A DNA stretch of 64,000 nt from assembly GCA_037957365.1 (NCBI GenBank), contig JARHVA010004906.1, forward strand, positions 798,501 through 862,500, read 5' to 3'. The position numbers and the translations under genes are program-made. Within the stretch, counting starts at the first letter, position 1; each line of letters starts with the position of its first letter. Source of the DNA: Torreya grandis (Eukaryota; Streptophyta; Pinopsida; Cupressales; Taxaceae). A model generated the notes under the pieces. It made no database searches and had not been told where the DNA came from. It saw only the letters and a list, made by a program, of their open reading frames with translations. This document shows, piece after piece, positions 8,966 through 20,350 of the stretch.

Positions 8966-10416
8966 TGTAATGTCCCCAAATTGTCTCTAAGACTCCGAAG
9001 GACCCTTAGTTCATGATGGTTCCCATAACTAAGGGTGAAAGAAGAATGTGGAACTCATTACACCACTTGTGAAAGAATGCTTTAAAAAAATATATACTTT
9101 ATGATTTTAATTTTAAGTTATGTTTTGGGGAAAAGTATTTTATGTTATTTCACTTAAGTGGAAGAATTTATGAGTTAGCTGATAAGACTTAAGTTGCTTT
9201 TTAAATTAACCCTCTCTTTCTCATGTGGAGTGCTACACTTGAGATGGTTATTTAAGGAGGATGAGGGCTCAATTTAAGATTATGTGTACATATGCTATTT
9301 GAAAAAGAGGTCAAGTATGTCAAGCTTGATTGTCTTCGACATAGTTTCTTGGAGAATGTTACCCTCCAAGAACTATGATGCTCTATATATGGTGTCTATC
9401 AACACCACCTATTGAAGAAAATCTTGCTAATCTTTTGAAGAATCAATTGAGTTTTCTTATCTAATACTTGCAGCTGTAGCGATTTGTTTTGGAGGGGGAG
9501 ATCAAGCTAAATAGAAGGGTTTGAAGTCACCAAGGTTGGCAAAATTGATTGGAGATCAAAGGAGGCTGTTTGCACCTTGAGCAATCCACATAAGGGCTGG
9601 GAAAAACTACATTTTAGAGGTTCTTGTTGATTAAAACCCTCCCCTAGAGTTTTAATATATTTTGCTATTTTTCTAGGTGGAGCGAACCACTTGTGAGGAA
9701 TGGACCAATGTGTTTAGGGGCTGATTGATGCTAGAAAATATTATAAAATTATTTACATAATTTTATCTAGGGTGGCGAACTATTTGGAGATATTTTTGGA
9801 TGATAAAAAGGGTTTGTGAAGGGCTTAAAATTCAGGAAAAATATTCCCTATTTTCTCTTGGCTTGGCAAATTTATTTGGTGGAGTTGGGAACCTTTTTGG
9901 TGTACTATTTCACTTGGAAAATATTCAGATTTAAATCTATAATTTTTCCAAGAAGATATAATTAATTTGCAAGGGTTTTTGAAGGCATATTGATAGATAA
10001 TTTCAGGAATATTATTTTTATAATTTATTTCTAATTTTCCATTGAAGTGGAATGATTTATGAGAAAAATTTGAGTGATCTTGTGGAGCTGGAATTATTCT
10101 TATGAAGGGTGGATGTTATTGAGGGTTTTTGGCCTCATTTTGAAGAAGGATTCAGGACTGATTGCAAGATCTAAATCTGCTGTACCTGCACCTCTTTTAG
10201 CAGAATTTCTATATCTATTTCCAGCAAGCTACACTCCCAATATGTTCCACAACAAGGTACACAAGTTTAGTTTTCACTTGGTTAGTTGTTTAAGCATTTG
10301 TGAAGCCATTTTGTGAGGGGTTGGAAAGATCTCTTTGGCTAGGTTTTACTGAGTTTTTGGGCAGCAACCAGCTAATTTTCTTGTTGTGGCTTAAGATCCC
10401 ATTCAGGGTTCTTACA
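8966..10416 (+). mobile_element. solo LTR, TGTAATGTCC family (long subtype), copy 2
   Basis: This 1,451-bp block starts TGTAATGTCCCC and ends AGGGTTCTTACA, flanked by TACCA/TACCG (4 of 5). It aligns with the reverse complement of 437..1900. A 9-bp stem CCCTTAGTT (9003..9011)/AACTAAGGG (9027..9035) lies 37 bases from the start. No primer-binding site follows. Confidence 0.82.
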
Positions 10417-13174
10417 TACCGAGACTTTAAATGATGTCAATTCAAATTATGAAAGGAATGTTTCGATCCAAGAAACATATCAGATTGACTTCAGAATGAT
10501 TCTACTGTCAACCATGCACTTGAAAAGAGTATTTTAGTAGAGGTAGGAGCTGAGTTCACAAATTCAACGATCTGTTACATTCTACAACATGAATCTTGGG
10601 AGGATGTATTGAGACATTTAAAAGCTTCAATATGCCAAAAAGTTGAGTTGAAACATGATCAAAAACAATGTGGCAATGCATATGAGCAAGGTGCCAATGA
10701 ATGTGAAAATTGGGAAAAGCTCTGATACTAGAGATAAACTAACCTCTCATCCTTTTGTATATCTCATGGAAGTTTATGCTAAGACTGGGCAGCCCATGAG
10801 TTATTTGAATATTTTCCAAGAAGTGCAAGAGAAAGGAGTTCCTATGAGTGTGATTGCTTATGAGAAAATTATACAATTATTGTCAAATTTTCAAGGAAAA
10901 TGGAATTCAAAGCTAGAAGAAGGGATAGCTGATATGGTTGTAAGTTTGCAGCAGAGATTTGTGCCCAGAATAGAAAAATAAAGACCTCAAGCTCTACAGA
11001 ACTGCTAAGAACCAAAACTAGAGGTAAATTCCAAGTGCAATTAGATGAATTTGGTAGTCAATCTAACTTCATGAGTGTTGATTTACAGTTCAGTTTCAAA
11101 TTATCTAAGGCAACTAGAAATTGTAAACAAAAGGCAACTGATGTAGGTAATGAGAGTGCAATATCAGAAGGGGCCATTATAGGTAACATGCAACAAAAAC
11201 TGGGTATTTTAGAAGTGCATGAGGTACAATTTCATGCTCGTTATGCCATTATTCCAATAAAATCTCTATTCCCTGTTGGTTATCAGAAAAATCAGAGTTT
11301 TATATTTTCAGATTTAAGGGTTTGTTGCAAAAATCAGAATTTGTTGTAAAAATGAGAAATTTCCAAAATTCTATAATTTCATCTACAAGGGTTTTAATAT
11401 AAAAATCAGAATTAAATATTTTTAGTATAAGGGTTTGCTATAAAATCCAGATTGCTCTAATTTTTCTAGAAAAGAGACATTACAAGGGCGTATAGATCTT
11501 TTTACTCAAACACAGAATTGACTATGCACAAAGGAGTGGGATCCTAGTATTCAGAGCATTTTTGCAATTCATCATCACAGAGTATGCAATACTTTGCTAT
11601 CGTTATGGATGTCATTAATAAGAATCAAGAGTTTGTATTCTTTCTCCAGGATCGTTGGTAAACTTGAGCAGAAGGTCATGGTAGTGAAAGATATCATTAA
11701 GTTTGATCAGGTCACTTTTCTTGTTTTTCTTTAAGGCCTAATTCTATCAAGGGAAATACATATGCTTTTGCCTTTTTCTTGTTTTTCTTCAAGGCCTAAT
11801 TCTATCAAGGGGAATATATATGCTTTTGCTAATACAGGTGTTTTCACATGGAGGTTGAAAGACAAACATAATGCCAGGTATTTGAATGAGCAGAAATTTT
11901 ATAGTACTTGGGTTGAGTAAAGCATATTGTTTCATGACATACATCCAGGATGACCACTTGATAGAGGATGGCACATGAGAATGAAATTTTGTAAGGAGCA
12001 ACTTGTAAAGGCTCCATTGTTGCTTGGGAAATGGTAACGGTACAATTCCCATTTTCTTATCATGGTTTTCATTGGTTGGAACCTTTGTTCTAAAGGAGAC
12101 ATCAACCCATAAAACTCAAAAATGTGCACGGGAGTTCATACAACCAATGGCCATTGGTTATGGGAATTTGCACTCATTGAAGAGTGAAGGCATTTTTGTC
12201 ACTTTGGAAAAGGGGAATGAGAAAAATATCTACACCACTGTCTCGGGGCAGCCTATACCATCAATAAGGCAGGGTGCAATGTTTCTATGTTTGATATTTC
12301 AAAAGAGTGGAAAGAGAGGCACGTAGTGGCAGGAAACCACATGTTGATTTTAGTAGAGAAGAATCAGCTTGGGGCTGATCCAAAGTCTTTTAACTGATTA
12401 TAACTAAATTGCATGCTGATTTGATTACATTCAGCGAATGTCAAGAGGTTGAATTGACATTCAGAGAGTCCTTAAGTACACCAATGTTGGAAGGAGATAT
12501 TTATGCTCCTAAACTTTTGCATATAAGCAAGCTATGAGGATTTTCCTAACCTGTAGGAACACAGTCAAACCTCATAGAGTTGTATATGACAGACAATCAG
12601 AGGAGGGTAACCTAAGAGAATATTGCTTCATAGATACTTTTAGAAAAATGCTCCAATGGGATATTCTCACTTATAAGAGATGGATGAATGTTGAAGGAAA
12701 TGACACATGCTGGGATACATTCATCTCTCCAGGATCGAACAAATTGCCAGCAAGTGGATCTTAATTGCAAAAGTTGAAACTCTTTTCTTTGGAGGAGAAT
12801 ATATTGATATAATTACACCAGGTTTCCAACACAGGTTTGGACAAGCTAGGTATCCATGGTACATTGTTTAGAGTGGTCAGACATACTTGTTGCTTTCCAA
12901 GCAAAAGGGGCATCCATGAATACTTCAACAAAGGTGGTACAAGTCGCTGAAACATATTTTAGAGCAGCAGAACAGAGTTTGAGCAATAAGGTATTGCATA
13001 CTTATGGTATCAACCTTATTATAACATTGAAGTACTATCTTGGCAGTCTGGTTGATGCATGCATGATAACGACGACTCTTCAGGGACATGATCACATGGT
13101 CATCAAGGAAGTGAAGAGTCAGAGACTCCTAGAATTACATTGCTTAAGGACAAACAATTTTGAGAAGGGTGGAC
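10417..13174 (+). mobile_element. decayed internal region of an LTR element (unassigned coding content)
   Basis: This region lies between a solo LTR and the LTR at 13175 and ends in a purine-rich tract (GAGAAGGGTGGA at 13162..13173), typical of the sequence before a 3' LTR. Several open frames (12024..12326, 12534..12764, 12856..13203) read like broken coding sequence, but no gag, protease, RT or integrase motif was identified. At about 11200..11475 there is the tail of another TGTAATGTCC-family LTR (…GAGACATTACA). The region may be a non-autonomous element with acquired sequence. Confidence 0.4.
10655..10981 (+). pseudogene. possible pentatricopeptide-like fragment
   Basis: This 108-codon frame contains a YAKTGQP…IFQEVQEKGVPMSVIAYEKII pattern (residues roughly 45-80) that resembles a PPR repeat (an A-helix with Y.K.G.P, then F.EM.EKGV.PSV..Y). 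Only about one and a half repeats can be recognised and there is no full-length protein around them. It could be a captured gene fragment inside a mobile element, or coincidence. Confidence 0.25.
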
Positions 13175-14436
13175 TGTCATGTCCCCTTTTTCAAAATAAT
13201 TAAACGAGAGTGGACCCAAAGTCTATTTTCATTACCTGTAGACTAAAGGGGTAAAAGTAAGGAAAATAATATAATAATAATATGTTAAGTCAAGTCCTCA
13301 CTTTAATTAAAGTTAATTTTATTAAGGATGACTTAAATATTAATATTATTAAATTAATTAAAAGTTTAGGTCCAATAATGTGTTTTTAAAAGAGGGCCTA
13401 AAGTGATGTTATAAAGTGATGCTAGGCATGGGGTACAAAGTGATATTATTTTAAAAGGTTTATAAGTCACTTTAATTATATTTTGGAGGGCAAAGGATAA
13501 AATAGAAAATAATATTTTATTTTCCTAAAAGTATCTATAAAAGAAGGGTTTGGGCAAAAGGAGAGGGGATTAAATAATTATCAAATTCTCTCTATTGATT
13601 AAGCTCTCTAGTTCATCAACTTTTCAACTCGAGGACGAAAACCCTTTCGTTGGAAGCGGATGGTGAAGACAAAAACCCTCACCTTTCAGGTTAGGTTTGA
13701 GAATGAAAACCCTCTAAACCTTCAAGGTAATTTCATTTAGAAATTATGCATGCTCTTCATTGAGTTTTCAAGATATTGGTGCTAGGGTGTCAAAAGATTT
13801 GGCACTAGGGTTTCATAATATTGATGCTAGGGTTTACTAACAAATATACAACTAGGGTTTACCAATAAATTCATGGCTAGGGTTTACCAACAAATTTGCA
13901 ACTAGGGTTTTATCAACAAATTTGCAGCTAGGGTTTATTCCAATAAATTAGCATAGGGTTTACACCAAAAATCAATGCAGTGTTTATAGTTGGCAGCCAG
14001 TAAATTCTGTCAAAAATCAACAATCAGCAATCAACGTTGGGTTTAAGGAGATCACATCGATTTTCAAGGCAGCTGCAGTCATTTTGTATAGTAGAAAATT
14101 AGTACAAGGTAAAATAGGGTTTACAGTAGGGTACAATAGGGTTTTAAGCAGAAACATCTAAATCACCCATCAACGAACAACTAAATCCCAAGAAAGTCAT
14201 TCGTCTTTTTGTCTATCATTGTAAGTTGGAAATCCATGCAAAAATAAATAATCATATTTTAATCTCTTTGAAAGTATTAATAAACATATGATTCTCAATT
14301 ATATGTGTTGAAATAAGTAGAGTATCTTTGAGTTCATTTAAAGTTGCAAATTAGCCACTTGGTATTTTAAGAATTTTAAATGGGGTTCTCCGGAAATTCC
14401 GTAATTGTTTTAATTGTTTTGGAAAGGGACATTTCA
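13175..14436 (+). mobile_element. probable 3' LTR, TGTAATGTCC-related family
   Basis: It starts TGTCATGTCCCC right after a purine-rich tract and has a matching inverted end GGGACATTTCA at 14426..14436. The stem AGTCTA (13220..13225)/TAGACT (13239..13244), with outer CCC/GGG, sits where the related LTRs have theirs. The flanks do not form a duplication (TGGAC versus TTTAG), consistent with one LTR of a broken element. The right boundary is less certain. Confidence 0.5.
13765..13965 (+). repeat. CTAGGGTTTA-containing minisatellite
   Basis: Seven to eight imperfect units of about 30 bp each contain (G)CTAGGGTTTA and mostly a following CCAACAAATT. The TAGGGTTTA core resembles the plant telomere repeat but is embedded in a longer unit. 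Confidence 0.65.
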
Positions 14437-15795
14437 TTTAGGTAGTGTCTTAATGAGTCTTTAGTTACGTTCAATTGTAGCTGATGGTTGTGTTTAACTA
14501 AAAAGGTCGTGGAATCATTTTTCATATAAATAGAATGATATATGTTTGGGTAACGGTGGTGTGCAATATGTCCTCCCTGTATCAACTTGTATTGTGAACT
14601 ACCTTGTGATATAAAGTTGTTAATCTCTATGTTCCTATTTGCTATGTTGTGGTATGTATTTACAATGATGCAATTGATATTCCTTTGGCAGTGTAGTTTT
14701 CATAGAAAACAAATTGTTGCACCACTCAATTTTGATGCTTCTTTTTAGGTTGCTTGTTCAAACTAAACCTAAAATTAGGACAATTGACATCCACTTTGTT
14801 CTTCTCCATCACACTAAGCTTCCTCAAGAGGGTATTTACATTCTTCCATGGAAGACACTAACTATAGAAAATCTTATAGATGAGATGAGATCCAAATTTC
14901 CCCAAAAAGACCACAATTGTTCCACCCCTCCATTCCAATGCTTCATTTTAGGTTACTTGATAGTGATGCTCTACTTTGAACTCCTTATTTGTCCACATAT
15001 TCTTTATCCCATCTGTTAGAGATTTTGATAGATACATTGGGCAAAATCGATTGAGGATTAAATAATTCTCAATGACTTATGTTTTCATTTTAAAGAGGCT
15101 TTGATTTGTTGGATAACAAATGGGTTATACCTTCCGAGTAATGTCTTCATTTTAGAGAGGCTTTGATTTGTTGGATAACAAATGGGTTATACCTTTCGGT
15201 TGTTGAATCGTGTCTTTCAATGATTTTCCATTTACCATTACAGCCTTAAATTGGCCTTGGATTTGAAGTCAACTTGCAACAACACCAATTCCTATTTGCT
15301 ATTGATTCATGAACTGTTGAATTTGAGATGACATATCTATAAGCTCCAACTTCAATAATTTGGTTGTTGGTGAAGTAGAAACCATATTTGTTAAAATATT
15401 TATTTTCTTAACATCAATACCTCCATTACTACTTGTAGCACATCATTTCATGCCTACGAGAGATCCTTATGCTCTAAATAGGTATCTTCTTTGCCATGGG
15501 TGACATCTTGCATTAAAAATATGTGCTCCTAAAATATATGCTTCTCGCCACAAATAATCTTCATGGAATTGTCTCTAAAATGCTAAGACAAATATGCCTT
15601 TTCCAATGTGCCCTGAAGGGTTTTCAACTTGACACGTCACTAGGCTGTCATTCCTAGTTTCCGACCTAGCAAAAACATCCCAAATCACCACTTCTGGTTT
15701 TTAGAATCCAACTACAAACTGCTGTTGTTAGTTTTCTATTTGCAGTGGTATATGGCATCCTACATTTGAGAAATACGACTAGACAAGACTTCACC
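14437..15795. other. unassigned sequence with a 62-bp duplication
   Basis: No gene was recognised. Two local similarities are visible: a CACCAC/CCTCCATT-type block near 14716 repeated near 14929, and a clear 62-bp direct duplication at 15081..15200. The open frame 14714..15019 spans one of these and has no recognisable domain. Confidence 0.4.
15081..15200 (+). repeat. 62-bp tandem duplication
   Basis: Two adjacent copies contain GGCTTTGATTTGTTGG and ACAAATGGGTTATACC, nearly identical, with period 62. Confidence 0.8.
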
Positions 15796-16464
15796 AAGTA
15801 TGACTCAATAGGTGGACAGACACTGGACAGCCCCTCCAATTGGGTATGGTAAGCTGAATGTTGATGGTGCTTCAAGGGGCAATCCGGGTCAGGTTAGTAT
15901 GGGAGGCATTGGTGGATCTTCTGATAGGTCGGTAGCCTTCTTAGTTGAAAAGTTGGGATATATAACCGATAACTTAGCATAAATCAAAGCAGTTTTCAAA
16001 GGGATGCAAGAGGCTTTGAAAATTGGGTGGCAAAAACTCCAAATTGAATCTGATTCCAAGGTATTTGTTAGCTTGTTATCTGAACCTGAGGGAGATCATA
16101 TTAAAAATTGGCAAATAGGAAGAGAGTTGGGGAAAATTCACAGGTTGCAGGATAAGTTCCAGGAGGTTCAATTCAGCCATGTTCCTAGAGAAAGTAATAA
16201 AGTAGCAGATGGGTTGGTCAATTGGGCTCTCAACAACCACAACCTTACTTGTTATGGTCTGCCTCCTCTGTGGTGGTCGACCAAGTTGCAAGGGGATTTG
16301 AGAAAGCTTCTAGATTCTGATTTGTACTAATGAATGCTAATATGTATCTTTTTTTGTATACTCCCCAGGCTTGGACTAATAGCTTTTAGGCCTGTCATAG
16401 TAGAATATGCAAACTTTGATTTCTCTATTCTATAAATGGTTTTTTTTAAGTACGACTCAATGGG
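15796..16464 (+). mobile_element. 5'-truncated LINE insertion with 17-bp target-site duplication
   Basis: AAGTATGACTCAATAGG (15796..15812) and AAGTACGACTCAATGGG (16448..16464) are direct repeats with two transitions in 17 bp. They bracket 635 bp holding a plant-LINE RNase H tail, a short 3' untranslated region and a terminal ATAAATGG plus T-run. This is the classic outcome of target-primed reverse transcription with severe 5' truncation. The tail is poly(T) rather than poly(A) on the coding strand. Confidence 0.82.
15812..16330 (+). pseudogene. LINE-type RNase H domain (broken)
   Basis: The frame reads W-T-A-P-P then KLNVDGASRGNPG, the standard start of the plant RNase H-like (RVT_3) domain found at the C-terminus of L1-type LINE pol. 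It continues through IESDSKV and HVPRESNKVADGLVN, supplying three of the four acidic catalytic positions. The fourth falls in TDNLA-stop: the codon expected to be the catalytic Glu is TAA (15980..15982), one substitution from GAA. The open part after that stop runs 108 codons from ATG 16004. No endonuclease or RT is present because the insertion is 5'-truncated. Confidence 0.8.
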
Positions 16465-19000
16465 ACTCAACTACAGCTATGACTTGGGGAAAGAGACTCG
16501 GTATTGACCCAAATTTTTAAATATAATACAAAATAGGCCTTGAAAATTTTAGGCTCAACACTTTTATAAGGAAACGTTGTCTAATCTTTATTTGGACAAG
16601 AATATAGATATTATTTATAAGATTGTGGTTTTATTAAACGGCAATACCAGCATTATTTATATGATTATGTTTTCGTCATGAAATTCCAAAACAAAATTCA
16701 ACTAAGCTTTGTAGTAAATATTGTAACATTGGACGTGGCTTTGATGTCAACACACATTCTAATGTTGTTCATAGAACAAATAAGTAATCACTGTTTCCAT
16801 CCCCAAATTATATCTTAGCATGGCTTGGATATGTATCCATGGAGGAAAAATTTTAAGCTAATAAAAAGATCAATAAAGGTGTCTCAGTTAAACAAGTTTC
16901 ATACGTTTTACTTAAATTATGATAATCATATCATAAATAGGTTTAAAAATTAAAACTTCAAATCAATAAGGTAGAAGTTTAATGCATGCCTTAATTTACA
17001 AATACTAAGAGTTATCGATTTAACACTTGTGTTCGGGGGATCCAATTGACTTTAAAGATTGAGGCATTTTTCTTGCTCAAATTACAGGCTAGAAAGAACA
17101 TGATTTTATGCTCAACAGGAGAAGTTATTAACCTGGACTATATACAACTGTCATGGATCACTTTCCCTGACCTGCCTATGCACATAAAAACTATGAAACT
17201 GGATTCTGCAGGTTTGGGGCACCGGTCCCAGTACAGTGCACACTGGATCCCAGTCCTATTTGTCTTCAGGTTCGGCCTGGGTACACCTCAGGGTTTACTG
17301 CCAAGTTTCAGTTTTTGACTAAGTTTTCAGTCTATGACTTCGCTAAAAAGACTTTATAAAACCAAAAAATCTAAAAAAAACTAAACATGTTTTTGATGCT
17401 CACGATGGAGAGAAATATGATTATCAATTTTGAATTTACATGTGCACATTTAGTTTGACCACTAACTATTAGTCTACTTTGATTTATGATTTGTTATGAC
17501 ATTTGGCATTGAATTGCAAATATCAATATATCAAGAGTTTTGAGATTAGTTTGTTTATTCTAAATGTATTTTGTGGTTAATTTTGCTTATTTGGATAGAA
17601 TTTTTATATTTTGTATATTTTTGTATGGCCATACCCAGCTGTACCAAAACCAAGACAGAAAACGAATCGCTGTACCATTGTGCCCAATCCCCACACCTGT
17701 ACCACTACCAGAACTGACAACTTAGGATAAAAATAAAAACTGTCGTTTTAAAGTTAGCATGCAATGCAACATTACTCAAGCACTAATATTATTTGATGAT
17801 TGATTTGTTACATACCCCAAACAGAAGTAGTTTGAAATCAGACCTTCCATGGAACTTTCACTGATATGGTCAGCACTACTTCACACTCAATCCCTTTCTC
17901 TCACAGGAGGTTGTGCTTCCTTGTGCCTCCAAGCACTTGTCAATCATTCCTAGGTTTCAGAAACCCAAACCTACATATCTATGAGAAATAAGGATTGCTT
18001 GGAAATACAAGTCTAAATATATTTTGGATATAGGATCACATATCCCACACTTTAGACTACTTGATTTGTACATTTGTTAACATAACCACCATGATTAAAA
18101 GTCTCCAAAATTCCCAATAAAAAATAACCGTAAGTAGCATGGATAATATCTAGTGAACGCAATCATATACAACATTTGGGTTCATAGGGAATTGGCCATC
18201 AAAATAGCAATGTTTCCAACCATCACTCTAATAAGAGTAATAGTATTTCTACAGTCCATGTCAAAATGTAGAAAAATGTTTCTGAAATAAACTGATCCAA
18301 AAGCATACACAGTTTTTTCCAAAAACATTTCTCTGCATCACTCTAATCGTTGGCACTTGGACACCATCAAAATAGATCTATTCCAATCATCACCCTAAAG
18401 GCTAGTTCTCACCTTTCTATGAATCGTGTTATGCACCATAAAAGTACATTAATTAGTCCATTGTCATCGATGAAAATACGCAAACATTACTTGCAAGTTA
18501 CAACTCATATATGAGACTTGAGAGTTTAAAGAAGCCAAATACAATGATGTAAGCTCCTTTTCATTAGTAGTCAATAATTTCCTTTTCCGTTTAGGCCTTC
18601 TAGTAGTCTTAGGAATTGTGTTGAAACATCAGGACAAACGTGAAGGGAGGTTTGAAGGAAAAGCTAAAGGATAGGCATTGTGTCAAGAGTTTGACGAAAT
18701 AAAAAATATTTACGCCTGATAGAACAAGGTTAAGCACGTGTTGGGCAGATGAAAGAAGATTGCACAGGAAGGAATATATTCAATAAATATCTCAGGGCAT
18801 TCATGGCCGGCCGTCCATGGGCAGGAGAGGGGTTCAAGGAAAGCTAAAAATGCTACCATCTACCAAAATCCCATTTGTGATATTTTCCATCGTCAAAAAA
18901 TCCTTCTCGCTGCACTACAGCTTAGAAAATGGTTCAAAATTGTATGTGGCTATGGCTACTTTACACAGAATTCCATGACTTAAGGCTCTAGCTATAAATT
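16465..19000. other. unassigned sequence, possible TIR element at 17209..17699
   Basis: This is mostly AT-rich sequence with no supported gene. The stretches CAGGTTTGGGGCACCGG (17209) and, inverted, CAGGTGTGGGGATTGGG (ending 17699) look like degenerate terminal inverted repeats about 490 bp apart, but I found no flanking duplication. The segment from about 18960 contains a TATAAATTCC box just before the open frame at 19020. Confidence 0.3.
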
Positions 19001-19019
19001 CCCCATGTCACTTCTATAA

Positions 19020-20350
19020 ATGTACATGCACTCCACAAAGACCAAAAATAGACGAAGTTTATCAGAGAAAGAAAAATTTATCCATCGTGCAACATACCAC
19101 AATAATTTGCAGGTTCAGACTCACAGATTGATGCAACAAGTCTCATTTCTGACCAACCCTATCAAGATTGAGGAGGACATGCAAATGCAACACGGACGCA
19201 TACAGGCACAGCATCATCAATATTCCACCTCAGGATGCTCGGGTAAAAGAACAACTCCCACTCCGCCTGTTCTGCTTCCTACCGCTCCTAATGCTGGGCA
19301 GAGCTTTGGAGGCAACCTCCCTCCATTATCCCCATGTCCACACAACCAAGTCAATTCTGTGAGTGATTTTGGAAACCTCATTCCTTACATTTGTAGCCTT
19401 TCTCCTCCTCCCTCCAACCACCCACCAACACATTATCTCCAAGCATTTCATTCCAGTTTGTTGTCTAGCGGGAAACAACTCCCACTCCCTTTGATCTGCT
19501 TCCTACAATTCCTGATGTTGGGCAGAACTTTAAATCCAGCCTCCCTCCGTTATCCCCATTTCCACACACCCAAGTCCATTCTGTAGGTGATTTTGGAAAA
19601 CCTCATTTCTCACATTCATAGCCTTTCTCCTCCTCCCTCTGACCGCCCCCAACACATTCTATCCAAGCATTTCATTCCAGCAGTTTGTCTAGCCCACAGT
19701 TTGACCAGAAAGTCCTGGCCTCTGATGCGATACCAATACATTGACTCTAGGGCTGCTCGCAGCCACTCATCAGGAAGAAAACACTTCAGTCTCACAGGAA
19801 GTCTCAGAAAATTCTGGTCAGACATCTGACTCATCATCAGGGGACTTAACCATTCTACATTCCATTGATCAAGGCAAAAAACCAATAATTAGAAAGTTAG
19901 GAGATCATGAATTTCAGCATAACATCTGGAATAAGTTCTTTCCTCATTTGGTAATGCCCAATCAGCAGAAAAGGAAGTGAATTGAGACCATAGAGGACCT
20001 GCTGTTCAGAAATATGGTTGAAAACGCTCGGAAGAGAGAGCCTAGTGGTCTATTATGATCTGCCAAAAAACATCCCACCCCAGCAGAAAGTTCTGGCGCA
20101 GCCAACAATCAAACAGAGCCAAGATCCCTTCAAGTATTCCATCGACCACCTCGGCAACCCCCCAGCAAAATTTGGCCATCTCACAAGGGGACTCCAAGGA
20201 CAGGTGGAAATTCCACCCAAAACTACTTGTGGTACCCTCCAGGGGCACCGTAATCAAAATTCAGCTGGCTTCATGTTTTCAGACTCTTGTTTTGATGAAA
20301 TAGTTGAAAGCAGTCATAGCAGAAACAAACATCCCATTATCATGAAATAA
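19020..20350 (+). pseudogene. broken proline-rich reading frame, function unknown
   Basis: Coding-like sequence runs through three plus-strand frames. 19020..19586 (188 codons) is Gln/His-rich then Pro/Ser-rich (PPVLLPTAPNAG, SPPPSNHPPTHY). 19741..19980 continues with a Ser/Gln-rich stretch and an FQHNIWNKFFPHLVMPNQQKRK-like end. 20018..20350 follows in other frames. A 224-bp tandem duplication inside (19245..19692) is not a multiple of three and shifts the frame, so the gene is disrupted. A TATA-like box at about 18990 and low local T-richness fit a copy of a host gene, perhaps a regulatory protein. I do not recognise the family. Confidence 0.4.
19245..19692 (+). repeat. 224-bp tandem duplication
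   Basis: Two consecutive copies share ACAACTCCCACTCC, GCTGGGCAGA/GTTGGGCAGA, CCTTTCTCCTCCTCCCTC and AAGCATTTCATTCCAG in the same order with offset 224. The copies are clearly similar but diverged. Confidence 0.85.

Noticed and set aside
17209..17699. Possible terminal-inverted-repeat transposon.
   Set aside because: Inverted similarity is only moderate and the flanks (GGATTCTG versus TACCACTA) do not form a target-site duplication.
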